44,199 nt of DNA from positions 1 to 44,199 of the forward strand of contig JAAYIC010000057.1 of the NCBI GenBank assembly GCA_012735195.1. Direction: 5' to 3'. Positions 35,212 through 43,140 of the stretch are shown one piece after another; the first letter of the stretch is position 1, and the number at the start of each line of letters is the position of its first letter. The stretch comes from Bacillota bacterium. Its GTDB lineage: Bacteria > Bacillota > UBA4882 > UBA10575. A program made the translations under genes and the position numbers. The notes beneath the pieces were generated by a model that was not told where the DNA came from, searched no databases, and saw nothing but the letters and a program-made list of their open reading frames with translations.

Positions 35212-35226
35212 CGTGCCGTCGGCACG
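35212..35226 (-). other. Small hairpin in the proA leader
   Basis: CGTGCC and GGCACG form a perfect six-base stem across a three-base loop, 22 bases after the -10. No T-run follows in the proA direction, so it is not a usual terminator. Confidence 0.35.
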
Positions 35227-35247
35227 CAGCTTTTTATATTTCTTATT

Positions 35248-35276
35248 AGTATAAACAGAGTTGGGCGGTTCGTCAA
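35248..35276 (-). promoter_or_regulatory. Sigma-A promoter of proA
   Basis: On the - strand TTGACG (35271-35276), a 17-base spacer and TATACT (35248-35253); each hexamer matches five of six. The leader is about 60 bases. Confidence 0.85.
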
Positions 35277-35310
35277 TTCAAACCCGGAAAAGGGGGAATA
35301 TGCCTCTCCC

Positions 35311-35655
35311 TTATAACCGTCTGACAGTATAGCCCCGTTTCCGCAACAACTCAATAATGCCGTCTTCACCGACCAAGTGCCCGGCGCCACAGCCAGTATG
35401 TTTGCTTCTACCACCAAGAATGAGGATTTTTCGTACGATCTTCAATCTTTGGCGCCAAAGGGAAATGATCCTCCGCTCCCAAATGGATGGAACCCAAAAA
35501 ATAAGCCGGACCGGTCTCCGCATCCACCTCCCAGAGAAAGCAGCCGGCTTCTTCCGGGTATTCCGCGGCAGCGAGGGTACCGGCTGTGAACGCCGCCCAG
35601 AGGAAGAGTGTTGCTATTAAGAGGCGTAGTAATAGGGGTTCTTTCCGGGGGCAAT
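35311..35655 (-). pseudogene. TraB/GumN-family protein with internal deletion
   Basis: The front end encodes a signal peptide (LLIATLFLWAAFTAGTLAAA), then GCFLWEVDAE and PAYFLGSIHLGAEDHFPL, the N-terminal block of TraB/GumN (PF01963) proteins, and stops within a few codons of HSWW. In another frame the sequence resumes as the family's C-terminus, GAGHLVGEDGIIELLRKRG then YTVRRL and TAA. The roughly 200 codons between are missing. No ATG is found in frame at the start. So this is a gene deleted internally and no longer made. It would have been an extracytoplasmic protein. Confidence 0.8.
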
Positions 35656-35670
35656 CGTTTCGCCCCTATT
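35631..35670. repeat. 8-bp inverted repeat upstream of the TraB remnant
   Basis: AATAGGGG (35631-35638) and CCCCTATT (35663-35670) are perfect inverted copies 24 bases apart. They straddle the lost start of the TraB/GumN pseudogene and could be a hairpin or a trace of an excised element. Confidence 0.4.
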
Positions 35671-35821
35671 CTCTTTAAAACCTATGCCAAAATCTTCTGT
35701 TATTTGTTTTTCTAGTTGTTTAAATTTTATATCCTTTTTTTGGCATGGTCAACCCTTTCCCCTTACAAACCATTGGCATTCTCTATTTTTTGTGAAAAGG
35801 TATTGGGGCATAAAATATAAA

Positions 35822-35872
35822 AGATTACCAGCTGTGGTAAGAACCCTTGTTATGCGGGTTCTCTGGTAATCT
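35822..35872. other. Strong two-part hairpin in a gene-free stretch
   Basis: The outer arms AGATTACCAG (35822-35831) and CTGGTAATCT (35863-35872) pair perfectly, and so do the inner arms AGAACCC (35840-35846) and GGGTTCT (35856-35862). The left side carries an eight-base bulge; the right side is continuous. There is no T-run. The flanking 35671-35893 holds nothing else that I recognise. It may be a structured RNA or a mobile-element end. Confidence 0.5.
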
Positions 35873-35893
35873 ACGGTAAAGTGTAAGGCGCGT

Positions 35894-36115
35894 TTAAGCC
35901 AAAAAACTGCTGTAATTGGGGTTATTCTTTAAATCGTCCCGGACTTTCATGTATATCTCTTCTTCCCCGAGCTCTTTTAGCTTCTCCAATTGCCGCACCC
36001 GATACTCGATCGCGGGTTGGGTCATCACAGCCTCATCGGCAAGACAGGATAAAATAGCGGCAACTTGTTCCATATTATTCTTATTTTTTACCATGGCAAG
36101 GTAAGCGTAACACAC
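35894..36115 (-). CDS. Small protein, unknown function
   Basis: A 73-residue, mostly helical, charged protein without signal or membrane segment. The start is GTG behind GGGGAGGGAG; an internal ATG (VKNKNNMEQ region) is an alternative. Residues AIEYRVRQLEKLKELGEEEIYMKVR look like a genuine amphipathic helix pair. I do not recognise the family. It stands alone between the TraB remnant and the Gls24 promoter. Confidence 0.6.
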   Translation of the reverse strand: MCYAYLAMVKNKNNMEQVAAILSCLADEAVMTQPAIEYRVRQLEKLKELGEEEIYMKVRDDLKNNPNYSSFLA

Positions 36116-36272
36116 TACTCTCCCTCCCCTGCCGGCGGAAATTGCGCACAGATCCCGCCTTCTCTATCTTCCTATCTGATTGTTTTGTCTTGGTAACGGC
36201 CTTGTTTAAAAGGCATTAACTAAATAGAATATTCTTGCCCGTCTCCGCAAAACCCTCTTTTCCCTAAAAACC

Positions 36273-36301
36273 TTGACATGTCCACATATATTTGATAAGA
36301 T
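36273..36301 (+). promoter_or_regulatory. Promoter of the tailed Gls24 gene
   Basis: TTGACA (36273-36278), 17 bases, TAAGAT (36296-36301). The -35 is perfect, the -10 four of six. The leader of about 110 bases contains an alternating CG/CA tract (36367-36402). The rest of 36116-36417 shows no gene. Confidence 0.65.
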
Positions 36302-36366
36302 TATTCCGCTTCGATAAAAAAATACATCCATACATATTATCGGCTTGATCCAAACAAACATTAGTC

Positions 36367-36402
36367 ACGCGCGCGCACGTTTCCACGCGCAGACGCGCGT
36401 CG
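36367..36402 (+). repeat. Alternating CG/CA tract in the Gls24 leader
   Basis: The stretch runs CACGCGCGCGCACG, TTTC, CACGCGCAGACGCGCGTCG. It is nearly all alternating purine-pyrimidine and partly self-complementary (CGCGCG). Similar CG-rich palindromes occur inside gerAA (18990-19007) and the DUF2229 gene (21475-21486). Confidence 0.55.
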
Positions 36403-36417
36403 AAAGGGGTGCGGTGA

Positions 36418-37005
36418 TTGGCAGACGAAAAGAAAACCATTGAGATTGATATGGAAAAAAACAACTCAATCACCGAAAAGGACAGTATTTATGTTTCATC
36501 GGAAGTAATCAAAAAAATAGTGGGGATGGCTGTCGACAGAGTAGACGGGGTTTCCGGAATGAGCAGTACGGGTTTGGTCGGGGGGATCGCCGAAAGACTG
36601 GGCCAACGCGACCTGAGTAAGGGGATCAAGGTCCACCAGTTTGATAATAAAATAACCATCGACATCAGCGTAATCGTGGAATACGGCGTCAAAATCCCCG
36701 AGGTGGCCGAAAAACTGCAAAATACTGTCCGTCAGGCGGTGGAGGAGACCACCGGTTACCAAGTAACCGAAGTGAACCTGCATGTACAAGGGATTCAACT
36801 ACCCCGGCCCAAAGAGGAAGAAGAGGAAGTAAAAAAAGCGGACGGGAAACGGGAAGAGAAGAAAGATAAGAAGGATAAGAAAGACAAGGAAGGCAAGGAA
36901 GGTAGAGAAGGTAAAGAGGGCAAAGAGGGTAAGGAAGGCGAGGAAGGCAGAGAAGGTAAAGAGGGCAAGGAAGGTAAGGACAAAGAAAGAAAAGATGACA
37001 AATAG
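36418..37005 (+). CDS. Asp23/Gls24 family protein with a charged KEG-repeat tail
   Basis: A 195-residue protein. Residues about 22-125 are an Asp23/DUF322 domain (IYVSSEVIKKIVGMAVDRV, VIVEYGVKIPEVAEKL, VTEVNLHVQGIQLP). From about 130 to the end the chain is only Lys, Glu, Gly, Asp and Arg, arranged as three-residue repeats (KEG, REG, EEG) that mimic a collagen Gly-every-third pattern but lack proline. The start is TTG at 36418 after AAGGGG; no ATG is well placed. Such tails are not usual in Gls24 proteins. It has its own promoter. A link to tcdA is possible but a repeat array lies between. Confidence 0.85.
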   Translation: MADEKKTIEIDMEKNNSITEKDSIYVSSEVIKKIVGMAVDRVDGVSGMSSTGLVGGIAERLGQRDLSKGIKVHQFDNKITIDISVIVEYGVKIPEVAEKLQNTVRQAVEETTGYQVTEVNLHVQGIQLPRPKEEEEEVKKADGKREEKKDKKDKKDKEGKEGREGKEGKEGKEGEEGREGKEGKEGKDKERKDDK

Positions 37006-37033
37006 CGCGGAGAAAATTATCGGCCAAATACGG

Positions 37034-37176
37034 CCGGTAATTTTATATCCGGAACTAAGACAGACGTGAACCGGTTATTTATACCCGTAACCAGGGCCGA
37101 TGTGGACCGGTAACTTTACATCACAACCAAGACCCGGTGTGAGCCGGATTTTATATCCGTAACAGGACCGGTGGGA
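37034..37176. repeat. Degenerate tandem array of 36-37 bp (CCGGTAA core)
   Basis: Four units start with CCGG: 37034-37070, 37071-37106, 37107-37143 and 37144 to about 37176. The shared pattern is CCGGTTA/TAA, TTTATA, CC-G-AAC, then ...GTG(A/G)A. The copies differ in about a quarter to a third of positions by eye. They fill the spacer between the Gls24 gene and tcdA. Confidence 0.75.
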
Positions 37177-37191
37177 CAGGACAGGTGCGAT

Positions 37192-37914
37192 ATGAAAGCA
37201 AATGAGGAGAGCCGTTTTGCCAGAACCGAAATTTTACTCGGCCGGAAAGCCCTGGCGAGCCTCGCCCGGCAGCGGGTGGCTGTCTTCGGGTTGGGCGGGG
37301 TTGGTTCCTACGTGGTTGAAGCCTTGGCCCGGGCAGGTATCGGCCGTTTCCTCCTGGTGGACCATGATACGGTCTGCCTGACCAATACCAACCGGCAGCT
37401 TATTGCCGTGGAGGGGAACTACGGGAGACCAAAGGTCGAGGTGACCGCCGCGCGGGTAAAAGCCATCAACCCCGGGGCGGTGGTCGAAACCAAACAGGAA
37501 TTTGCCAAGCCGGAGAATATCCCGGATTTACTCCGCGGCGACTTCTCCTATGTGGCGGACGCCATCGACACCGTGGCCGCCAAAACCGCTTTAATCTGTT
37601 ACTGCCTGGAAAGAAAAATCCCGGTGATTTCCGCGATGGGGGCAGGCAATAAACTCGACCCCCTCGCCTTCCGCGTGGCCGATATCGGGGAAACCCACAC
37701 CTGCCCGCTGGCACGGGCGGTCCGGCTCTCCCTGCGCCGTAAGGGAATCACCGGCGGTGTAAAAGTGGTTTACTCAACGGAAAAACCCCGTAAACCCGCA
37801 TCCCCCTCTCCCGTGCCCGGGACCGTCTCCTATGTGCCGGCGGTGGCCGGGTTGATCCTGGCCGGAGAGATCATCCGGGATTTGCTGGAGTTGGGGAAGA
37901 ACCCAATCCGGTAA
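37192..37914 (+). CDS. tcdA: tRNA threonylcarbamoyladenosine dehydratase (TcdA)
   Basis: A 240-residue ThiF/E1-like protein that cyclises t6A37 in tRNA to ct6A with ATP. The nucleotide loop is VFGLGGVGSYVVEALARAG, then DHDTVCLTNTNRQL. The E1-type Arg and Asp residues are intact, and TPxC-like NKLDPLAFRVADI and SLRRKGITGGVKVVYSTE follow. The start could be GTG 37171 or ATG 37192; I prefer the ATG with GGACAGGTG upstream. It is convergent with the ABC exporter. Repeats flank it on both sides. Confidence 0.92.
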   Translation: MKANEESRFARTEILLGRKALASLARQRVAVFGLGGVGSYVVEALARAGIGRFLLVDHDTVCLTNTNRQLIAVEGNYGRPKVEVTAARVKAINPGAVVETKQEFAKPENIPDLLRGDFSYVADAIDTVAAKTALICYCLERKIPVISAMGAGNKLDPLAFRVADIGETHTCPLARAVRLSLRRKGITGGVKVVYSTEKPRKPASPSPVPGTVSYVPAVAGLILAGEIIRDLLELGKNPIR

Positions 37915-37958
37915 AGACAATAGTCACCCCGGTCCGGTAAAGGCAATGGCCCGGACAG
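37907..37958. repeat. Two-copy 26-bp repeat and hairpin after tcdA
   Basis: TCCGGTAAAG(A/G)CAAT starts at 37907 and again at 37933 (26 bases apart); the first copy contains the tcdA stop codon. GTCCGG (37932-37937) pairs with CCGGAC (37951-37956). It separates convergent tcdA and exporter genes and could act as a weak shared terminator. Confidence 0.55.
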
Positions 37959-37961
37959 CCT

Positions 37962-39770
37962 TTAAAAAGACTCCAACTGCTTCAGGTATAAACTCCGGTA
38001 CAGGGTATTCCGCTTGCTTAATTCCTCATGGGTCCCCATATCCGTGATCCTTCCTCCTTCTAAAACGCATATCCGGTCAACCCTTTGCAGGGTGGAAAAG
38101 CGATGGGCAATGATCAGGCAGGTCCGCTCCGCCAAGAGCCGTTCCAGGCCTTTCTGGATTAAGGCCTCGGTATGCGCATCCATACTGGAAGTGGCTTCAT
38201 CAAGGATGAGGACGCGCGGGTCGGCCAGTAAAACACGGGCAAAAGCCACCAATTGCCTTTGTCCTCCCGACAGCATGACCCCGCCTTCACCCACCCGGGT
38301 CTCAAGCCCGTGGGGCAGGGCTGCGAATACCTTCTCCGCATAAATGCTCTTGAGTGCCCGGACGATCTCCTCTTCCGTGGCCCCCGGCTTCCCATAGGCG
38401 ATATTCTCCCGGATTGTCCCGTTGAAAAGGAAAACGTCTTGGGATACCCGCCCAACTACGCTCCGGAGGTCGGCGAAGGAAAGGTCCCGCAGATCAACCC
38501 CGTCAATCCTAATGCCGCCCGCGTCCACATCATACATGCGCGTCAGCAACCGGGCAACCGTGGATTTCCCGGCGCCCGTATGTCCAACCAAGGCAAGGGC
38601 TTCACCGGGCCGGATCCGCAGGTTGAGGTCGTTAATTACCGTTTCCCGCCCTTCGTAACCAAAAGAGACGGAAGCAAAGACCACCTCGCCCCGGTACCCG
38701 CCGGCCGGCCGCCGTGGTTGCGTGCTTTCCCGGACCAAGGAGGTGGCGGTCAGATACTCGTATATCCTTTCCAATCCCGCAGCGGCGGCCTGAAAGGTAT
38801 TGTAGACCTGCGACAACTCGCGCAAGGGCCAGAAAACCCTGGCTACATAGGTGAGGAAAGCAAGAAAAACACCGAGTGTGATTTCGCCCCTGATCACACT
38901 TAACCCGCCGAAACCAATGACAAGCGCGCGGGAGAGGGTTCCGAGGATGTTCATTACGGGAAAGAGCAGGGCAAAGATGGAGACCGCCCGCAGCCGGGCT
39001 TTAAAATTCCTCCAGTTAACCCCGGCAAACTTCTCCGCACCCGCCTCCTCCTGCGACAGGGCTTGAATGACCCGCATCCCCGCCACACTCTCTTCCACTT
39101 CGGCATTGAGTTCCGCCGCTTTGCGCCGGACCTCCCTATAGGCAAGACGGAGTTTCCTTCCAAAGAGCCAAAGGGTGACCAGGATTATGGGGGTGGTGAC
39201 AAAGGCAATCAACGCCAGTTTGAGGTTGAAACGGACCATGACGAAGATAATCCCGGCGAGGGTGAGAAGATCATTACTGAAATCAAGGATCCCACTGGAA
39301 AGCACCTCGGCCACGGTTTCCACATCATTGATCACCCTGGAGGTGATGAGGCCGATCTTTTGCCGGTTATAAAAGGCCATGTCCAGGCCGAGCAATTTCC
39401 GGAAGAGATCCCGGCGCAACGCATATACTATCCCCTGGCCGATCCGTTCGGAGAGGAAAGCCTGCCAGTAGGAGGCCAGCCAAAAAAGGCCCTGGGTCCC
39501 CAAGAGGGCCAGGAAGATCAGGTTCAAACCGGAACGGTTTGCACTCCCTAGGGCGCCGGAGGTTATGTAATCATCCACTGCGATTTTCGTCAGATACGGG
39601 CCTGCCAGGGTGGTAGCGGTGACCAGCAGCATGGCGCCGAAGGCCAAAGCCAACCGGCCCAACTGCGGCCGGACGTATCCCCAGGCCAGGCCCAAGATCT
39701 TTCTGTTCAGCCGGGAGAGTTTATACCTCTCCCCGTCCGCCGTCATCCTGTGTCCGAAGCCACCCCGCAT
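37962..39770 (-). CDS. ABC exporter, subunit 2 (multidrug/lipid type)
   Basis: A 602-residue half-transporter with an N-terminal six-helix membrane domain and C-terminal ATPase. Walker A is GHTGAGKSTVARLL, the signature LSGGQRQLVAFARVLL, Walker B VLILDEATSSMD and the switch His in IAHRFSTL. Its ATG overlaps the stop of subunit 1 (TAATG), with GGGAGGGAAGG as site. All catalytic residues are canonical in both subunits, unlike many heterodimeric exporters that have one degenerate site. The substrate is unknown. Confidence 0.93.
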   Translation of the reverse strand: MRGGFGHRMTADGERYKLSRLNRKILGLAWGYVRPQLGRLALAFGAMLLVTATTLAGPYLTKIAVDDYITSGALGSANRSGLNLIFLALLGTQGLFWLASYWQAFLSERIGQGIVYALRRDLFRKLLGLDMAFYNRQKIGLITSRVINDVETVAEVLSSGILDFSNDLLTLAGIIFVMVRFNLKLALIAFVTTPIILVTLWLFGRKLRLAYREVRRKAAELNAEVEESVAGMRVIQALSQEEAGAEKFAGVNWRNFKARLRAVSIFALLFPVMNILGTLSRALVIGFGGLSVIRGEITLGVFLAFLTYVARVFWPLRELSQVYNTFQAAAAGLERIYEYLTATSLVRESTQPRRPAGGYRGEVVFASVSFGYEGRETVINDLNLRIRPGEALALVGHTGAGKSTVARLLTRMYDVDAGGIRIDGVDLRDLSFADLRSVVGRVSQDVFLFNGTIRENIAYGKPGATEEEIVRALKSIYAEKVFAALPHGLETRVGEGGVMLSGGQRQLVAFARVLLADPRVLILDEATSSMDAHTEALIQKGLERLLAERTCLIIAHRFSTLQRVDRICVLEGGRITDMGTHEELSKRNTLYRSLYLKQLESF

Positions 39771-41692
39771 TACCTTCCCTCCCCGAGTCCTCTGGTTGTC
39801 TGCAACTGCGTTCTGTTTATCCCGGCATAAACCCCACCCCTGGCCAGAAGCTCCTCATGGGTCCCGGTCTCCACAATCCGCCCGTTCTGCAGGACCAGGA
39901 TCTTATCGGCGCTCCGCACGGTCCATAAACGGTGGGCAACGACAATAACGGTCCTCCCTTTTATCACCTCTGCCAGGGCTTTCCTGAGGCGCGCCTCTGT
40001 TTCCGTGTCCACACTGGAGGTGGGTTCGTCCAGGAGCAGAATCCGGGGGTCGGTCAGCAGCACCCGGGCAATGGCCAGGCGCTGTTTTTGCCCGCCGGAA
40101 AGCAGGACTCCCCGCTCCCCGACGAGGGTATCATAACCGTCCGGCAGCGACTCGATAAAATTATCGATCTGGGCTATTTTCGCCGCCCACCGGATCTCCT
40201 CCATTGTCGCGCCGGGCTTCCCAAAGGCGATGTTTTCGGCGATCGTGGCTGCAAAAAGGAAGGTGTCCTGCAGTACCAGCCCGATTTTACTGCGCAGGCT
40301 CTTAACGGTCACCTCCCCGATCTCATGGCCGTCAATGGTGATCTTCCCGGCGGTGGGTTCATAAAACCTCGGCAAGAGATGAAGGAGAGTGGATTTACCG
40401 GCGCCTGTCGGACCCACAACCGCCACCACTTCACCGGGTTCCACTGTAAAACTGACCCCTTTCAGGATCCGGGTCTTGCCATCATAAGAAAATTCCACCC
40501 CCGAATATTCCACCCTGCCGGTGACCTCCGGCAGTTCATAGGCGCCGGGGGCATCCTTAATCTCCGGTTCCGTGTCGAGGATGGCAAAGATCCGTTCCGC
40601 CGATGTGACCGCACGAATAACCAGGTCCACGATCCTCCCGGTCTGGCGGATCGGCCGGGTGAGCATGGCTATATAGCCGGTGAACCCAACCAGGGTGCCA
40701 AGGGAAAGTCCGCCCCGGATGACCAGCCTCCCGCCGTACCAGATCACCACGGCGGTGCCCACGCCCAATAAGAAAGAGGTATACGGCATCCAAACCGCAG
40801 AGATCCGCGCCGCTTCCAGATGGCTGTGGTAATAACCGTCGTTTTCAGCGGCAAACTTCTCAACCTCCATCGCTTCGCCATTAAAAAGCTTGACCGTCTC
40901 GATACCGGCCACGGTTTCCCGGACGGCTTCCGTGAGACCGGCCAGCCGCCGCCGGACCACCCTCCATAACGGGCGGACTTTAAACGCGTAATTCTTCATG
41001 GCATGATACATAAAGGGAACCAGCCCCAGGTAGAGCCAGGCCAACCGGTAATCCCAGAAGAGCATGGCCAAGAAGACCCCGGCCAGCACCAAGAGGTTGG
41101 AGAAGAGGTTAATAACGGCAAAACCAAAAAACCTCCGCAGGACCTCGGTATCCGAAGTGATCCGGGCCATAATATCCCCGGTGCGCACCGAATCATAATA
41201 GGAGAAGGAGAGGCGGCTCAGATGCTCGTAAAGCTTGCCCCGGAGCTCAAAAATGACCTTCTGTCCCATGTATTCCATGGCATAGCGGTTCAGAAAAACC
41301 AAAACCCCTTCCAGCAGGGAGGCTCCTACTAAAGCCCCGCCGGCGTACCAGAGCAGTTCCGGCCGGCCGGCCGGAATCGCCAAGTCCACGGTATACCTGG
41401 TGATCCAGGGTGGAGCCAGCCGGGCCCCGGCGGTCAAGATAATATTAAAAGCAACGGCAACCAAGATCCAGAGGTGCGGGCGGAGAAACCCGCAAAGCCT
41501 CCTTATTGTCGCCAAAGGCCTCTCGGGCCGTTGCTCTTCCGGCTGACCGCCGGACAAGCGGCCGGGGCCGGGTTTTTGCCTTTCCCCCCGGTCGCCGCCG
41601 GGTTGATTACCCCGGGCTATGCCGGAATTTCTCCTTCCCCGCCCGGTTTTTGCCCTCTTCACTTTTTTTCTTTGGAACTCTGTTGTCTTCAT
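39770..41692 (-). CDS. ABC exporter, subunit 1, with Gly/Arg-rich N-terminal extension
   Basis: A 640-residue half-transporter. Residues 1 to about 65 are Gly, Arg, Pro and Gln-rich (RAKTGRGRRNSG, GRLSGGQPEEQRPERP), then the membrane domain begins (LRPHLWILVAVAFNII). The ATPase has GPTGAGKSTLLHLL, LSGGQKQRLAIARVLL, ILLLDEPTSSVD and VAHRLWTV. It heads the pair, and AGGAG lies just before the ATG. The extension is absent from most relatives. Likely function is efflux of lipophilic compounds with subunit 2. Confidence 0.93.
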   Translation of the reverse strand: MKTTEFQRKKVKRAKTGRGRRNSGIARGNQPGGDRGERQKPGPGRLSGGQPEEQRPERPLATIRRLCGFLRPHLWILVAVAFNIILTAGARLAPPWITRYTVDLAIPAGRPELLWYAGGALVGASLLEGVLVFLNRYAMEYMGQKVIFELRGKLYEHLSRLSFSYYDSVRTGDIMARITSDTEVLRRFFGFAVINLFSNLLVLAGVFLAMLFWDYRLAWLYLGLVPFMYHAMKNYAFKVRPLWRVVRRRLAGLTEAVRETVAGIETVKLFNGEAMEVEKFAAENDGYYHSHLEAARISAVWMPYTSFLLGVGTAVVIWYGGRLVIRGGLSLGTLVGFTGYIAMLTRPIRQTGRIVDLVIRAVTSAERIFAILDTEPEIKDAPGAYELPEVTGRVEYSGVEFSYDGKTRILKGVSFTVEPGEVVAVVGPTGAGKSTLLHLLPRFYEPTAGKITIDGHEIGEVTVKSLRSKIGLVLQDTFLFAATIAENIAFGKPGATMEEIRWAAKIAQIDNFIESLPDGYDTLVGERGVLLSGGQKQRLAIARVLLTDPRILLLDEPTSSVDTETEARLRKALAEVIKGRTVIVVAHRLWTVRSADKILVLQNGRIVETGTHEELLARGGVYAGINRTQLQTTRGLGEGR

Positions 41693-41966
41693 TCTCCTAT
41701 CATACTCGCCCCCGCTCCAAATATCATGCGGAAGCCTTTCTTCCGGAGTACAGGCGGTCTTTTTGCCCTCCGTTGAAAGGCTTCTCTACGCCTTGCGCGC
41801 TCTTTCCTTATAAACTCTTCGCCGTAAAGATGCCCTTTCCTCTAATGTCGATTACATGGAACATACCGGCGAAAATGCCCGGTCACTCCAGGCGAAAGGG
41901 TCTTGCTTTTTAAAGAAGGAATAATCAGGCCAACACCGAATAACTAACTGGTTAAAATTGTCGTAG

Positions 41967-42104
41967 CATGCCCGCGCTACCACTGTTACTGGTACGGCGC
42001 CCCTTAAGAACCCTCCTCAAGACCTGGAACTGCGCTGGGAAAGGTCTCTGGTGGTTACCGGCGGGCTGCCACGGACCGGCGCCGGAAAAATAAGATGCGA
42101 ATGA
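41967..42104 (+). other. Unassigned coding-like fragment (45 codons)
   Basis: An open frame without a start between the divergent exporter and GDPD genes, ending WERSLVVTGGLPRTGAGKIRCE before TGA. LPRTGAGKI resembles the C-terminal Lys motif of acyl-CoA synthetases (LPKT..GKI), but the rest is too short to decide. The remaining 41693-42129 shows no clear promoter or RNA. Confidence 0.3.
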
Positions 42105-42129
42105 CGCCGGCAAAGAAGGGGATGGTCAA

Positions 42130-43008
42130 ATGAAACTGAAAAAACTTATCACCACCGGTATTATTATTCTTCTCTTCCTGGGGGTTCTTTTTCTCATCAG
42201 ATTTGCCCGGGCGGCGGAGAAGCGCGACCCGGCTGAACTTGCTTGGTTACATAGCGCATTAATCGCCCACCGGGGTCTGCATGACGAGAATAGGACCGTG
42301 CCGGAAAACTCGATACCGGCTTTTCGCGGTGCTATAGAAAGGGGCTTTATTATTGAATTGGATGTGGCCATGACCAAGGATAAGAAGCTGGTTGTCTACC
42401 ATGACAAAAAACTCCGGCGCGGATTGGGTATTGACCAATATCTGCATGAACTGACTTATGAAGAACTGTCAAAGCATACGCTTTTCGGGTCCACGGAAAG
42501 GATCCCCTTATTCCGCGATGTGCTGGCCTTTGTTGCCGGCCGGGTTCCGCTGCTGGTAGAGGTGAAAAACGAGGGGAAAGTCGGGGAAATGGAGAGCCTG
42601 ATCTACGAGGAACTAAGAAACTACCAAGGGAAATACGCTGTGCAGGCCTTCAACCCGTTTACGCTCAACTGGTTTCGTAAAAATGCCCCGGAGGTTTTAC
42701 GGGGGCAGCTCGCCGGCAGCTTTGCCGTGAGCGATTACGATGTGGAGTATGCGGGAACCACACGCCTGCCGTGGTATCAGAGGGTGCTCCTGGGGAATCT
42801 CCTCCTCAATTTTATGAGCCGGCCCCATTTCATTGCCTACGAAGTAAATCATGCCACCGGCCCCCGGCTGAAGAGCATGAGAAAACTGGGTGTGCCCCTC
42901 TTGGGCTGGACGATCAAACAAAAAGACGAATACGAGAAGGCAAAAGGAAAATTTGACAATTTCATCCTTGACTCGGTCATCTCTGAGATAACTGAGAACC
43001 TCCCGTAA
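42130..43008 (+). CDS. Glycerophosphodiester phosphodiesterase
   Basis: A 292-residue GDPD that hydrolyses glycerophosphodiesters to glycerol-3-phosphate and an alcohol. The catalytic and metal residues are in LIAHRGLHDE, PENSIPAFRGAIERGF, IELDVAMTKDKKLVVYHD and PLLVEVKNEG. An N-terminal hydrophobic helix (LITTGIIILLFLGVLFLI) would anchor it in the membrane, active site outside. GAAGGGGATGG precedes the ATG. It lacks a signal cleavage site. A 30-bp palindrome follows it. Confidence 0.93.
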   Translation: MKLKKLITTGIIILLFLGVLFLIRFARAAEKRDPAELAWLHSALIAHRGLHDENRTVPENSIPAFRGAIERGFIIELDVAMTKDKKLVVYHDKKLRRGLGIDQYLHELTYEELSKHTLFGSTERIPLFRDVLAFVAGRVPLLVEVKNEGKVGEMESLIYEELRNYQGKYAVQAFNPFTLNWFRKNAPEVLRGQLAGSFAVSDYDVEYAGTTRLPWYQRVLLGNLLLNFMSRPHFIAYEVNHATGPRLKSMRKLGVPLLGWTIKQKDEYEKAKGKFDNFILDSVISEITENLP

Positions 43009-43047
43009 GAAAAGGGCAAAAATGACCAAGCCAAAAAGGACATTAAG

Positions 43048-43077
43048 AATAGGGAACGGTGGCCACCGTTCCCTATT
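43048..43077. terminator. Perfect 30-bp palindrome between GDPD and HD-GYP genes
   Basis: AATAGGGAACGGTGG at 43048-43062 is exactly mirrored at 43063-43077 with no spacer. It lies between convergent genes, 40 bases after the GDPD stop. Only short T runs follow on either strand, so it may be a bidirectional terminator or a protein-binding palindrome. Confidence 0.65.
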
Positions 43078-43140
43078 TCCATCTCGTGTTATGTAAAAAT
43101 CTTTTGCCGGGTATACGTATAAATCTCTTGCCGGTTTTTT

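Noticed and set aside
36795-37001. Antisense Ser/Leu/Pro repeat frame over the Gls24 tail
   Set aside because: It is only the reverse strand of the KEG repeats.
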